The translations under genes and the position numbers were made by a program. Shown here in pieces: positions 25,601 to 33,749 of a stretch of 64,000 nucleotides of DNA (position 1 is the stretch's first letter; every line of letters starts with the position of its first letter). Below the pieces are notes generated by a model, which did not search any database, was not told where the DNA came from, and saw only the letters and a program-made list of their open reading frames with translations. The DNA is from Pseudomonadota bacterium (GTDB lineage: Bacteria > Pseudomonadota > Gammaproteobacteria > Xanthomonadales > Rhodanobacteraceae). The DNA is taken from contig JAEYZH010000024.1 in the NCBI GenBank assembly GCA_023430685.1, forward strand, positions 1 to 64,000. The letters are read 5' to 3'.

Positions 25601-25657
25601 GCTGCGACCGATCGCAGGGATCGCCGGCACCTTGGTCTTGCGCGGGGAGCTGGTCAC
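22631..25657 (-). CDS. phage tail tip / central fibre protein (1008 aa)
   Basis: A large virion protein. Residues ~85-225 look like a fibronectin-III-type domain (PPPAPTGVSVHHIAPSG to YWYWVRFVSTAGVPGP). A helical middle part (ANLEEVNIWQAAITQAA, QAQQAMEIAQHADG) and the segment from ~500 resemble the C-terminal part of host-specificity (gpJ-like) proteins. A Gly-rich beta region near residue 840 (GGDGQPGQRFAMWIGPRANY) and a C-terminal beta domain follow. It probably contributes to receptor contact. GTG start overlaps the upstream stop by four bases and has GAGGGAG upstream. Confidence 0.8.
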   Translation of the reverse strand: MTSSPRKTKVPAIPAIGRSQNEVDLALKALKESVEVGYGRRGDPLDRFVTLRELGDAGIAKVNVGRGGAAVVGPGDGGGDDPGSPIFDPGDPDFGDDDFTPPPAPTGVSVHHIAPSGLMVTWNPPDYHNHAYAELFRKPEAGRDGAGNPIAPTFNLGAMPQPNRPIGPGNVHPDFAGTGAGTIFTDADLVRLDTTADPLGDALNPTTYWYWVRFVSTAGVPGPYAPLLGASGQLSIDPALVLGQLITNVQNTSIYRQLVGQFFDTAAFNPIMQAGGVTNYIASLDDALHGQINQQLIRIIGVSDQPPGSQTLIQRIGYVTGIAEENAANLEEVNIWQAAITQAAADNSGGEQFAVFSYTRAAELPSQILLTLANPSAGSNFSAGQTINLIAPSGPLSSIAGNQTVFSVGGPNVILNIPGNSVPFGAGVAVTGVTIGAAGAGGGNDPDDFIDLIASVFHNVFVSAEPGSVIAREVAALETSIGEATVQAQQAMEIAQHADGAVEAMWSVRMREITSDGLVYAAGFGLGLETSQNEEGEFETLSTFLINANQFAVMGTGMAGGVIQSISRIGTGVEANIALGTSNHGIRASDDAEHPNTAVFAITDGNPQGQSPNPLAGIGLAGLEVEVVSVSGSTVRVKRTDNGSFSNASDLNVYKNALMPAPNIPFVIDTTRGVVGIRGKLVVDGLVRATEADFDVLTAQTAFIHQLQAEVVNANVVIGQRLIAGTPGTGALDPSSYDSISNFIIEMNNPVTSQYPLRYWKPATGQEAFKLDRLGNLFVGGNLSVGDDAVIATDGINVASIGGDGQPGQRFAMWIGPRANYGTAGEGRSEANGAFWVRDDQARAGFNTDLFLGDSGLMLPSLASDAGPGSGWSGFGGANPRASSIVQVAVSGGRINVKPTRSGGAPRILIIISGTLATQSSGGNDHKGYMFKATLTGSGGAAGYEDTSGYLIQEQVVDDFAPEVWPFTIMGVVQPTPGQYYVRLNMKTMAEAQFSIMQGWNVIAMHIA

Positions 25658-27642
25658 TGCTCCCTCACGTCGTCCGTGTTGTCGCTGAGGACGAGGCTCT
25701 GGACATCGTGCGCGGTGTCGAGCACGACTTGGTACTCGCGCGACAAGAACCCACCGGGAAGGCGGAACGGCTCTGGCCCTGCGACGCTGATCGCGTAGCT
25801 GTCAGGAAGCGTGCCGTCGGGCTGCCCCGTCCCAGCCTGCAGGTTGCCGTAGCGCACCGTGAGAGCGACCGGATAGCCGCTCGCGAAGACTCGGCCGATC
25901 GACAGGTTCACGGCGTGCGGCAGCGTGAAAACCTTCGACACCCAGCGCGCGGTAAGCGCAGCAGGACCATCATCGAAGCGATGGCGCGCCTGCTGCGACA
26001 CGCCGGACACGAGGATGAAGTTCAGCGCATCGTCGTCCGGGTCGATCGCCGGCGCGCGTCCAAGCGTCGACGTGTCGCTGATGTTGAGGCCGTCCCCCTT
26101 GAGCTCAACGATCAGCGTAGGCTTACCCGAGTCACGCGAGAATGCGATGTACCGCCCGTCGTGGTAGATCGCGTCCATCGTGCTGGACCAAAGCGCGGCC
26201 CACTGGCGCTTCGAGACGTGCTGCAACGTCACGACGCGCGAGCTCGCGGCAGAGATGAAGGCCAGGCCATCCGGTGTCGGGTACACGACGCCAGCGCCGA
26301 CCGAGCAGACGCCACCCTTGTTGAGGCACGGCGCATCGATGTCGAGCTGCTGCAGCGATACGCTCGCCGGATCGGTGCCACTCGCGAGGTAGGGCTTTCC
26401 TTTCGTGGCGAGCACGGCCGTCTGGCCGTACACGGCGATCCCGACGATGTCGTCCTGCGTGGTCTTCCGGTAGCTGTCCGGCCACGCGCTCGGCTGGTAC
26501 GGCTCGCTGAGATAGAGCGTGTTCCCGTTGAAGCCCCCGAGGAACCCATTCGGCATCGCGAAGAGTCCGCGTAGCCCGTTCGGCGCCGGCGCCCAGAACT
26601 CGCTCGGCAGCAGTTCGCCCAGCGCAGCATCCTTCACGTCGTCCACGATCGGCTGCGTCGTACCGGTCGGCGCGATCGCGACCTCCTTGACGAAGAAGAA
26701 CTCGGAGCCTGCCGTTCCCGTCTCGGTGCGGTACAACCGAATCCGGTTCACGAAGGCCGACGCCCACGCTGGCACTTGTCGATCGACGGTCACGGTGACG
26801 GTCGAGTCGTAGCGGAAGTCGGTCACGTCGCTGGGCGGGCTCGGCATGCCCTCTTCGCCCCAGTCGGTCACGAAAGTGGACACGTAGCTGCGAGATTCGA
26901 GGTCGGAGTCCTGATAGACCCGCTTGATCGACATGCTGGTCGCCGACGTGAACGCCGTGTAGTTCGCGCCGTCGGAGTCACGAAGGTCAAACGTGCTCGC
27001 CGTGACGTTGCCGACGATGAACTCGAGGCCGATGACCTCCTTCATGCCTTCGTCGGTCGGCGCCGCGGCGACGCGCGAGCACGCGACGCGCTGCCCCTCC
27101 TTGAACGGATGGTTCGGCGCAGTCACCGTCACCGGCGACGTCTGGCTCATGCTGGTGAGCGTGCGCGGCGGACCGGTCGTGATCGACGCCGTCGCGCGCG
27201 ACTCGACCGTCGTCGGCTTCACAGTAGGCTGCGGCACGCCGAGGCGACGGATGATGCCGGGATTGTTCGCCGTGATGGCGGCCTGCGTCGGCTGAGACGC
27301 GACGCGCGGATAGTTGTCGGCCGTCGGCGTGTTGATCGTCGAAGGATCCACGCGCGACCAGTACAGCCGCCCCAGCGAGTCCTGCGGAACAGGCGAAGCG
27401 ACCGGGTCAACCTCCCATGGCGCCGGCCAAGCCAGCCAGGTCGAAGCACCTTGGAACCGGTACTTGAACAGGCGCGACACCGCGAAGCCGAGCGACGATT
27501 GCAACGACGTCGCCAGCAGCGGGCGCAGATCGGTTCCATCGAATCGGCAGTCGCGCGCGAGCGTCGCTCCGCCGGCGGCGAGCTTGCGCGGATCGATCAG
27601 CGGTGCGACGCCGCTGAACCCATCAATCCGAATGGCCGTCAC
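25654..27642 (-). CDS. virion structural protein, tail tube/propeller-like (662 aa)
   Basis: A beta-rich protein: GFSGVAPLIDPRKLAAGG at the start, repeated short strands with W and Y (LGRLYWSRVDPSTIN, LRGLFAMPNGFLGGFNGNTL and YPTPDGLAFISAASSRVV), and a C-terminal PFRLPGGFLSREYQVVLDT. The 'initial segment naming columns, then propeller-like blades' layout is common in podovirus tail-tube-associated proteins, but I do not assign a specific role. GTG at 27642 is chosen because CAGGAG lies eight bases upstream; a TTG seven codons earlier lacks one. Confidence 0.7.
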   Translation of the reverse strand: MTAIRIDGFSGVAPLIDPRKLAAGGATLARDCRFDGTDLRPLLATSLQSSLGFAVSRLFKYRFQGASTWLAWPAPWEVDPVASPVPQDSLGRLYWSRVDPSTINTPTADNYPRVASQPTQAAITANNPGIIRRLGVPQPTVKPTTVESRATASITTGPPRTLTSMSQTSPVTVTAPNHPFKEGQRVACSRVAAAPTDEGMKEVIGLEFIVGNVTASTFDLRDSDGANYTAFTSATSMSIKRVYQDSDLESRSYVSTFVTDWGEEGMPSPPSDVTDFRYDSTVTVTVDRQVPAWASAFVNRIRLYRTETGTAGSEFFFVKEVAIAPTGTTQPIVDDVKDAALGELLPSEFWAPAPNGLRGLFAMPNGFLGGFNGNTLYLSEPYQPSAWPDSYRKTTQDDIVGIAVYGQTAVLATKGKPYLASGTDPASVSLQQLDIDAPCLNKGGVCSVGAGVVYPTPDGLAFISAASSRVVTLQHVSKRQWAALWSSTMDAIYHDGRYIAFSRDSGKPTLIVELKGDGLNISDTSTLGRAPAIDPDDDALNFILVSGVSQQARHRFDDGPAALTARWVSKVFTLPHAVNLSIGRVFASGYPVALTVRYGNLQAGTGQPDGTLPDSYAISVAGPEPFRLPGGFLSREYQVVLDTAHDVQSLVLSDNTDDVREQ

Positions 27643-27820
27643 TGGCCTGCTCCTGGGCTTCAACCGGCTTCGGCAGCATGGCTCGCAGCGTGCGGTGCGC
27701 CAGATTGATCCGGTCGAGCAACGCCTCTTGCGACGCCGGTCGATCCTTCAGCGTGGACACGTACTCGATCGCGATGTTCGCGAGAATCTTGAGGGCCGTA
27801 TCCGCATTCATCGTGGTCAC
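27623..27820 (-). CDS. small helical protein between tail genes
   Basis: A 65-residue, mostly helical soluble protein (ALKILANIAIEYVSTLKD, then EALLDRINLAHRTLRAML). The GTG start overlaps the fibre gene's stop (GTGA), indicating coupling, and its end overlaps the next structural gene by 20 bases. An internal ATG at 27811 is an alternative. Possibly a small chaperone or virion protein; no family recognised. Confidence 0.6.
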   Translation of the reverse strand: MTTMNADTALKILANIAIEYVSTLKDRPASQEALLDRINLAHRTLRAMLPKPVEAQEQASDGHSD

Positions 27821-29163
27821 CGCTTCACGCGCCAGCGCTGAGACGACGAGTCGTACCAGAGCGTGACGCTGTCATTGGCCGGGAGCGTGAAGTTCACGCT
27901 TCCCGGCATCGAGAATCGATTGGCAGCGGTCGAGCTCGCGTTCTCATGCGAGAGGGTCATCGCGCCGCCAGTGGTGTTGAAGAAGGTGATCTCGTTCCCA
28001 CCACCGCTCGTGGCGGGAGCGATCAGCCCGGTGAACGTGGTGGCAGACCCTGTGATTCGAATGATCCGCGCGGTCGCGAGGTTGGTCGGGTTCCAGTTGT
28101 TCACGGTTCCACCGGCGCCTGCGGAACCGAAGTTGCCGAGGCGCCACTGCAGGGCTCCGGCAGCGATCTCGGTCGACGAGTCGAAGAAGACGACCCCTTG
28201 CGAAACGAGTGTGCCATTGCAGTTCAGCGTGTTCTGAAACGTCGCAGTGTTTACGACGTTCATCGCCCCGCCGACAGAGACGTTGCCGGCGAATGCCGCG
28301 TTGTAGACCGAGCCGTTGTGCGAGAGCGTGAGCACGGTGCCTGGCGCGCTGGTTCCGTCGGGAGAGACTTGGAACAGCATCGACACCTTCACGGCCGCTC
28401 CGCTGATGCTGGCGACCGTCGATACGATGCGCGCCGGCTGCGCCCAGTTGCTCGAGGCGTGGCGCGCGTACCAGCGAATCGATCCGAGTTCGTCGTTCAC
28501 CTGCACCGCGGTGTTGCCATCGATGCCGCGCCCCTTGGCCAGCGCGAAGCGCGGTCCGGCGGTACTGTTCGCGCCGACGAGCGCAGTGAACGACGCGATG
28601 GCCTCCGAGGATGAGCCCGCGAAGTAGGAGGTGTTGCCGTAGAACGCGGCGCGGACTCCGATACTGCTGTCCGACGACTCGAAGCCAGAAGCGTGCGCGC
28701 TTGAGTACGTCGAACCGAAGTTCGGAGTCCATGTGCTCTTGGCTCCGCCTGTTACGTTGAGGGCTGCTGCGACGTTGACCGCTCCGCCCGCAATGACCTG
28801 GTCGACGGTGATGAACGGGTGCAGCAGGCCTTGGGCCGTGAGCGCCTGGTAGATCACGGCGCCAGCGGTCCACGATTGCGCGGTCGAGCCCGCTGCGCCG
28901 CGCACGCAATGCCGCAGGCTGAACGTGCCGTCGCCGTTGTTGTCGACCGCGTCGTACAGCACGATCTCGAACTTGGTCGGCTGCGTCAGCGAGTCGGTGA
29001 GGGTCGCGATGCCGAAGCCGCCGCTCGCAGCATCGCCAGTCGGGTTGGCGGGGTTGTTGAACGGCGCGACAGCAGCGTTGAAGGTGATCGTGTTCGCGAC
29101 GGAGTTGATCGACGTCGCGAGCACCACCCGCGCGTTGTCCGCCATGGAGTATCGGCCGAGCAT
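27817..29163 (-). CDS. phage fibre/appendage protein (448 aa)
   Basis: Begins MLGRYSMADNARVVLATSIN and is rich in Asn, Ser, Thr, Gly and Ala with regular beta-strand spacing, typical of trimeric phage fibres. The C-terminal ~60 residues (NEITFFNTTGGAMTLSHENA, then VTLWYDSSSQRWRV) form a compact tip of a kind common to tail fibre and appendage proteins. The start shares one base with the previous stop (TGATG). The longer frame upstream, to 30342, overlaps the neighbouring structural gene and is non-coding. Probable role: host attachment. Confidence 0.78.
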   Translation of the reverse strand: MLGRYSMADNARVVLATSINSVANTITFNAAVAPFNNPANPTGDAASGGFGIATLTDSLTQPTKFEIVLYDAVDNNGDGTFSLRHCVRGAAGSTAQSWTAGAVIYQALTAQGLLHPFITVDQVIAGGAVNVAAALNVTGGAKSTWTPNFGSTYSSAHASGFESSDSSIGVRAAFYGNTSYFAGSSSEAIASFTALVGANSTAGPRFALAKGRGIDGNTAVQVNDELGSIRWYARHASSNWAQPARIVSTVASISGAAVKVSMLFQVSPDGTSAPGTVLTLSHNGSVYNAAFAGNVSVGGAMNVVNTATFQNTLNCNGTLVSQGVVFFDSSTEIAAGALQWRLGNFGSAGAGGTVNNWNPTNLATARIIRITGSATTFTGLIAPATSGGGNEITFFNTTGGAMTLSHENASSTAANRFSMPGSVNFTLPANDSVTLWYDSSSQRWRVKR

Positions 29164-30977
29164 CAGACCTCCTTCACCTTGATCTTGAAATCGACCTCCT
29201 TCACGCGGCCGTCTTCGGTTTCGATCGTGAGGGTCAGCTTGTAGGTCACGCCGTCGATGCCGTCGGAGAGCCAGACTTTTACGCGCGAGGACCGCAGCCC
29301 GGGGTTGCTCAGTGCCGGCCCATCGTCGTCGGTCATGCGCACGACCTGGACGATGGTCAGGTCGGAGGTATTGCCGCTGGTCGCCGACACGACCGCGCAC
29401 TGCGCGGCTTCGATTTCGTCGCCCGGGATCTGCTCGAACCACGGACGGAAGTCGATGTCGTAGCCGAGCGTTTCGCCGGGTTGCTTCGTGAAGGTCTTCA
29501 TGGCGCCGCTGTCGTCCGTGATGGCGAAAGACCAGTCCTCGGGCTCGATCGAGTTCGACCAGTCGTCGGGCTCGAGGACATAGGTGCGGAAGTCCGGTTC
29601 CGGGTCGTAGAGGTTGATCCAGATCGTGCCGGCGACCGTCGGCGCTCCGGCCTCCGCCTGAGCCGCGAGGATGCGCGTACGAACCAGCGCATTCCCGTCT
29701 GCATCGACCTCGATTGTCGCGTCGGCGCGCAGCTCGCGATAAGTGAAATAGGGCGCAGGATCGACGTCGGCGCCCACCGTGGCCTCGGCCGCGAGCTTGA
29801 TCGCGAGTTTGACGTCGGCGGCCGCTTCGCCCGAGATGCCGCAGACGACTTCGCCGGCCAGCGGGATCGCTTCCTTGATTGCTGGCGGCGCCGCGTCGAC
29901 GTAGACCAGCGCCTCGCCGTAGAGCTTCTCGGCGTAGTTCACGTCGCCATAGGCGATCGGCGCGCCACAGATCACGCTCGCGCTGAGGCCGCGGAAGTGC
30001 AACAACAGCGGCTCGGAAGTCGTCGCGGTCGCGAGCCCGGCCGCATACAGGAACCGCTGGCCGCGCAGGCGTGGAAGCGTGTTGACCTTCGCACCAGCGC
30101 TCGCGGTCGCCGCACCGATGCGCGCGGTGCGAAAGAGCGCGACCTGGCTGGTCGGCGCGCCAGCAACCACCGGATCCGCGAGCACCGTCACGAAGCCGCG
30201 CAGCGCGGGGAAGTTCGCGGTCGCGCCGGCGAGTTGCGGATTGCTTCGGAACTCGACGTAGCGGTTCACCTGGTTGCTGGCGACACCGCTGACCGCGATG
30301 GAGCCGGTGCCGCGCAGGAGCTTGGTCGGGTCGATGACGCACTCGGCGTCGGCCCCGAGGACGAGATCCGTGGCGAGCTCGGCATATCGGACCGGCGTTC
30401 CCTTGTCGTCGACGATCGTGTCGGGATTGCCGATGCCGCGCACCAGCACGTTCGCAACCGCGAAGGCGCGGCGATCAGCGAACATCCCGGCATCGTCCAC
30501 GTCGGCGCCGCATGCCGCCGTCCCGAGCAGCCGGCGGATGCGCACGAGCTCTGGATCGTCACCGATGTCGACGAACGCGCCGGCCGAGGCATCCGCCTCG
30601 AATAGCACGTCGTAGGGGTACATCAGCGCAGTGGCGCCAGCGGTCGCTTCCGCGGCAAGGAAGACGTCGAACTGCGCACCAAGCAGGCTGTCGGTGAGGA
30701 CGAAGGCCTGGGCGTACATGCGCCGCACGGGCGCGATGAAGTTGTCGTCGTCGGCGACCGCGCCAGCCGAGGCGTTCGATCGCAGGGCTCGTCGGCGATA
30801 CAGCGCTACGGCCGGCGTTGCGCCACCCGATGCGGATGCCTGAAGCCCTCGGCGTCGATAGAGGATCGGCGGATCAACCGCCGCTCCCGCCGTCTGTGTG
30901 GCGGCGAGAGCGACGATCTTCTGGAGCTGTCCGCTGCCGTTGAGCTCTTGGGCGTTGAGCCAAAGAGCGTTGAGCAC
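29163..30977 (-). CDS. repetitive beta-rich virion protein (604 aa)
   Basis: Contains at least nine degenerate units in which an Ala-rich strand ends in a xAGAxVD or xAGAxxx turn and is followed by a YRRR or FxxR strand: AATQTAGAAVDPPILYRRR, QASASGGATPAVALYRRR, RSNASAGAVADDDN, AEATAGATALMYPYD, EADASAGAFVDIGDD, GTAACGADVDDAGMFADRR and AEATVGADVDPAPYFTYRE among them. The last ~140 residues (EPDDWSNSIEPEDWSFAITD, then YKLTLTIETEDGRVKEVDFK) form a different beta domain. GTG start with AGGGGG upstream. Probably a tail or head-fibre structural protein. Confidence 0.7.
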   Translation of the reverse strand: MLNALWLNAQELNGSGQLQKIVALAATQTAGAAVDPPILYRRRGLQASASGGATPAVALYRRRALRSNASAGAVADDDNFIAPVRRMYAQAFVLTDSLLGAQFDVFLAAEATAGATALMYPYDVLFEADASAGAFVDIGDDPELVRIRRLLGTAACGADVDDAGMFADRRAFAVANVLVRGIGNPDTIVDDKGTPVRYAELATDLVLGADAECVIDPTKLLRGTGSIAVSGVASNQVNRYVEFRSNPQLAGATANFPALRGFVTVLADPVVAGAPTSQVALFRTARIGAATASAGAKVNTLPRLRGQRFLYAAGLATATTSEPLLLHFRGLSASVICGAPIAYGDVNYAEKLYGEALVYVDAAPPAIKEAIPLAGEVVCGISGEAAADVKLAIKLAAEATVGADVDPAPYFTYRELRADATIEVDADGNALVRTRILAAQAEAGAPTVAGTIWINLYDPEPDFRTYVLEPDDWSNSIEPEDWSFAITDDSGAMKTFTKQPGETLGYDIDFRPWFEQIPGDEIEAAQCAVVSATSGNTSDLTIVQVVRMTDDDGPALSNPGLRSSRVKVWLSDGIDGVTYKLTLTIETEDGRVKEVDFKIKVKEV

Positions 30978-30988
30978 GGCCTACCCCC

Positions 30989-31402
30989 TCAGTCGAACGT
31001 GATCTTCAGCGCGTTCGTCGGGAAGGACGGGACGTCCGTGGGGTCGAGCGTCTTGCTCGCCGTCAGCGGTCCGTACAGCAGCATGTTGCCGAGCGTGAGC
31101 GAGTCGAAGATCGCCCAGTGGCTGATCGTTACCGGGGAGACGCCGCCGACCGCCGGGAACACGATGGTGTTCCCGTTCTGGGTCATGCCGTTCGCATCGA
31201 TCGCGGTGAACGCCGATGCCGGCGTTGCGCCGCACGACACGCGCGCGTAGTTCGTGTACGTGGTTTCCGATCCGCCGCCTGCTTCGCCAGGATCCGACGT
31301 GAAGAGGGCCAGAAAGACCTCGCCGGGCGACGTGAACGCCGTCCCGCGCAGGATCACATCGGCCATCTTGCCCTCGAGGTAGTTGCTCAGTGCACCAGCC
31401 AT
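30989..31402 (-). CDS. small phage tail/head protein, Gp80-like (137 aa)
   Basis: Contains the hallmark segment SPGEVFLALFTSDPGEAGGG, then TTYTNYARVSC, then SHWAIFDSLTLGNMLLYGPL, a pattern widespread in small phage tail-fibre-associated proteins that precede fibre genes. It begins with ALSNYLEGKMADVILRG. The ATG has AAGGAGCG upstream. It lies 11 bases before the repetitive structural protein. Exact place in the virion unknown. Confidence 0.78.
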   Translation of the reverse strand: MAGALSNYLEGKMADVILRGTAFTSPGEVFLALFTSDPGEAGGGSETTYTNYARVSCGATPASAFTAIDANGMTQNGNTIVFPAVGGVSPVTISHWAIFDSLTLGNMLLYGPLTASKTLDPTDVPSFPTNALKITFD

Positions 31403-31424
31403 CGCACGCTCCTTGTGCAGTCAG

Positions 31425-31446
31425 GCCCGACCATCCTTGGTCGGGC
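31425..31446 (-). promoter_or_regulatory. intergenic stem-loop, 8-bp stem, AAGGAT loop
   Basis: Arms GCCCGACC and GGTCGGGC enclose a six-base loop that reads AAGGAT on the transcribed minus strand. It sits in the 46-base gap between the adaptor gene (31449) and the Gp80-like gene (31402). No T-run follows. Two other hairpins in this late operon have the same kind of loop. Confidence 0.5.
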
Positions 31447-31448
31447 GG

Positions 31449-32078
31449 TTACGCAAACATCCGCGGCGCCGCGCGCAGCGGAACATGGCCGCCGCTGTGC
31501 TGGTTCCGCTTCGCGCGCACGATCCATTCGTGCCCGATCTCGCTCTGAACCGCCGCTTCCTTCAGGTTGTGCCATGGCATGCCAGGCGACAGCGCCATCA
31601 GGTCCGCCTTCGCGAGCGCGATCAGTCCGGGCCGGTACGCGATCGCGATGTCGTCGGGAAGCGTGGTCGCGCTCGGCAGCGGCACCAGCGTCGCGTACAC
31701 CGCAATCGGACCTGTCTCGCCGACCGCCGGCGTCGGCCACAGGTGCAGGACCTGCGCGGCCGTCGACGTGCTGTAGGCGCGCGGAACACCCGGCACCGCG
31801 CTCTGCGCCAACAGCTCGCGATCGCGCACATGGAAGTCGAGCAGCGCGCCCTTGTACTTCACCCACACCGCGCGCTCGACGCGCGCTCCGCTCGGCGCGC
31901 CGATGTCGTATTCCGACTGGCCCGGCACGGCAGGCTGATCGTCCAGCACCTCCTGCCAGACATGCGACTCGCGGCACAGCGCCGCCGCAGCGCGGCGCAG
32001 CGCTCCGAGGATGACCGGATCCGGCGCAGCCGGCAGGCCCGCCCTCGCGTCCGGAAGCATGTCCTCGAAGCGCGCCAC
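31449..32078 (-). CDS. head-tail connector-type virion protein (209 aa)
   Basis: A 209-residue protein: helical N-terminus with VILGALRRAAAALCRESHVW, a beta middle (YDIGAPSGARVERAVWVKY), a Pro-rich strand region VLHLWPTPAVGETGPIAVYA, and a helical C-terminus. Helix, strand, LWPTP strand and helix is a repeated theme of podovirus connector/adaptor proteins, and the position after another adaptor candidate agrees. GTG start four bases after the previous stop. Confidence 0.68.
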   Translation of the reverse strand: MARFEDMLPDARAGLPAAPDPVILGALRRAAAALCRESHVWQEVLDDQPAVPGQSEYDIGAPSGARVERAVWVKYKGALLDFHVRDRELLAQSAVPGVPRAYSTSTAAQVLHLWPTPAVGETGPIAVYATLVPLPSATTLPDDIAIAYRPGLIALAKADLMALSPGMPWHNLKEAAVQSEIGHEWIVRAKRNQHSGGHVPLRAAPRMFA

Positions 32079-32082
32079 GTCG

Positions 32083-32832
32083 TCAGCCGCCCGTGCGGTT
32101 CTGGGGAGCAGCCGCCGGCGTCGGCGTCGCCAGCTGCGCGGCTGCGGCCATGAACTCCGTGGTCATCGACACGTTCAGCGAGTTGCCGAACGCCTCGAGG
32201 TGCGCCATCGCGCGCTGCATATTGCCGGCGTAGCTCGCATCCTTCGCGTAGCAGCGCATCAGCACGAAGTCGAGCAGCGCATTCACGTACTGGTCGCTGA
32301 GCGTCAGCACGTCGGTGCCGGTGGTCGGCGAGCCATCGCCATTCGTCAGCACGGTCACCGGCAGGCCCGAGTAGACCACCTCGATGTAGGTGTTCGAAGG
32401 CGTCGGGATCGACGGGTAGACGTAGAACACCTTCGGCGCGATGTTGTCGAAGATGTAGTGCTGCACGATCGCCGAGGCGTTCGCCGAGTGCCAGTCCGGC
32501 AGTTCGTTGTCCAGCGCGACGCGCGAGCACTCGCGGATCGCGCGGCCAGGCGTGAGGCCATTCGCCCCCATGTTGCGGACCGCGCGCAGGAAACGAATGC
32601 CCTTCGGCGTGGAGACGCCAGCCGGATCCGTACCATCCGCCATCGGGATCGACTGCTTCGATCCCGCGACCAGCTTGACCGAAGCGGTGACCGCATTCGA
32701 ATCGGGGCGCAGCAGAATGATCTGCCGCTGCCCGTCATTGATGTAGTTCACCAGCTCCTGCAGGGACCAACGGACATTGGTCGTGTCCTGCAGCGCGATC
32801 GATGCCCGCTGGATGATCTCAGTCGCCCGCAT
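32083..32832 (-). CDS. head-tail adaptor (DUF6682-like, 249 aa)
   Basis: Starts RATEIIQRASIALQDTTNVR and continues WSLQELVNYINDGQRQIILL, the characteristic N-terminal helix pair of the phage adaptor family DUF6682; the middle has VFYVYPSIPTPSNTYIEVVY and the C-terminus DQYVNALLDFVLMRCYAKDA. It probably forms the ring below the portal on which the tail is built. The ATG lies 14 bases inside the preceding gene, indicating coupling. Confidence 0.75.
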   Translation of the reverse strand: MRATEIIQRASIALQDTTNVRWSLQELVNYINDGQRQIILLRPDSNAVTASVKLVAGSKQSIPMADGTDPAGVSTPKGIRFLRAVRNMGANGLTPGRAIRECSRVALDNELPDWHSANASAIVQHYIFDNIAPKVFYVYPSIPTPSNTYIEVVYSGLPVTVLTNGDGSPTTGTDVLTLSDQYVNALLDFVLMRCYAKDASYAGNMQRAMAHLEAFGNSLNVSMTTEFMAAAAQLATPTPAAAPQNRTGG

Positions 32833-33205
32833 TGCCGCCGCCCTCGGCGCCGACGGTGGCCAGCACTTCGGCCAGCTTCGCCTGCAGCGTGGTCAGGCCC
32901 GGGTTGCCCGGCAGCTTCACGCCACGCTCGGCGAGCAAGCGCTTGAGCTCGTCCTTGTCGGTGATCTCGATCGGGTTGATCGTCGATGCGCCGCCGGCGT
33001 CGCCAGCACCGCCCGCATTGCCGCCGCCCTCGGCAGCACTCGCTTCAGCCTGCGCGCGCGACGGCTTGGCCTGCCGCGTGAAGTCCGTCGCCCCGAGTTC
33101 GACGGCCTCGGCATGGCTGATCTCGACCATGTCGGATCGGCGCGCGAGCTGCTCGGTCCAGGGCCACGCGGTGTTGCCGTCCCGCTTCTTCAACCACTTC
33201 ATCAT
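32819..33205 (-). CDS. small virion-module protein with HeH/SAP-like C-terminus
   Basis: A 128-residue protein: N-terminal MMKWLKKRDGNTAWPWTEQL, then HAEAVELGATDF, a Gly/Ala-rich linker, and a C-terminal helix-extended-loop-helix (DKDELKRLLAERGVKLPGNP, then TTLQAKLAEVLA) of the sort found in phage head-completion or capsid-stabilising proteins. GAGGA precedes the start. Function unknown, placed between capsid decoration and adaptor genes. Confidence 0.65.
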   Translation of the reverse strand: MMKWLKKRDGNTAWPWTEQLARRSDMVEISHAEAVELGATDFTRQAKPSRAQAEASAAEGGGNAGGAGDAGGASTINPIEITDKDELKRLLAERGVKLPGNPGLTTLQAKLAEVLATVGAEGGGNAGD

Positions 33206-33260
33206 CGAATCCTCGATTGGCGTGAGCCAAGGCGCGCCGAAGCGCGCCGTGGCCGAATCG

Positions 33261-33686
33261 TCACAGGCCGAACATCAGCGCCTTGACTTCGATGACCGCG
33301 TCCGACAGCGCTTGGACGGGCGTGAGGTCGATGGTGTCCGCCGCGGCGTAGAACTTGCCGAGCGAGTAACCGGTCGGCGTGTTCGGCGTGCCCTCGGTCA
33401 GAGCCGGGGCCATTGCGCCGTGCGCGATCGTCTTCGCGTCGATGCCGTCTGCGAATCCGTCCGGGTCGACGCCGTCGCCGATGTCGAACGTGCGCGTGCT
33501 CGAGCCGGTGTCGGCCTTGATGACGCGATACGACACCTTCGCGACGAAGGTGCCGGCCGGGACGTTGAAGATCTCGTGCGCGGCCGCCGCGAGCGGCGTC
33601 TTGGCGCAGTCGATCAGCGCCGTGACGACGACGCCGGCCTGCGCACCGTAGGGAAGAGCGGCGGTGCCGCCCGTGGTGAGGTTCAT
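33261..33686 (-). CDS. candidate capsid decoration protein (141 aa)
   Basis: A 141-residue beta-rich protein with SYRVIKADTGSSTRTFDIGD and YSLGKFYAAADTIDLTPVQA, a pattern seen in small proteins coded next to phage capsid genes that decorate or stabilise the shell. It follows the major capsid gene by 63 bases, separated by a strong UUCG-loop hairpin. AAGGA precedes the start. The role is inferred from position. Confidence 0.6.
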   Translation of the reverse strand: MNLTTGGTAALPYGAQAGVVVTALIDCAKTPLAAAAHEIFNVPAGTFVAKVSYRVIKADTGSSTRTFDIGDGVDPDGFADGIDAKTIAHGAMAPALTEGTPNTPTGYSLGKFYAAADTIDLTPVQALSDAVIEVKALMFGL

Positions 33687-33718
33687 GGTCCGAGTCCTTT
33701 CGTATGGCTGGGCAGGTT

Positions 33719-33742
33719 GCTGGGCGGCCGAAGCCGCCCAGC
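33719..33742 (-). promoter_or_regulatory. UUCG-capped hairpin after the capsid gene
   Basis: A ten-base-pair GC-rich stem closed by a loop that reads TTCG on the minus strand (C-UUCG-G is an extra-stable RNA tetraloop). It begins eight bases after the major capsid stop. No T-run follows, so it is more likely an mRNA-end stabiliser or attenuator than a full terminator. Confidence 0.6.
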
Positions 33743-33749
33743 CGGTCGG

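Noticed and set aside
27817..30342. Long upstream extension of the fibre gene (841 codons)
   Set aside because: The first ~390 codons overlap the repetitive structural gene in another frame and are Arg-rich; the ATG at 29163, coupled to the upstream stop, is the real start.
22631..31402. Diversity-generating retroelement in the fibre region
   Set aside because: No reverse transcriptase gene and no visible template/variable repeat pair in the window.
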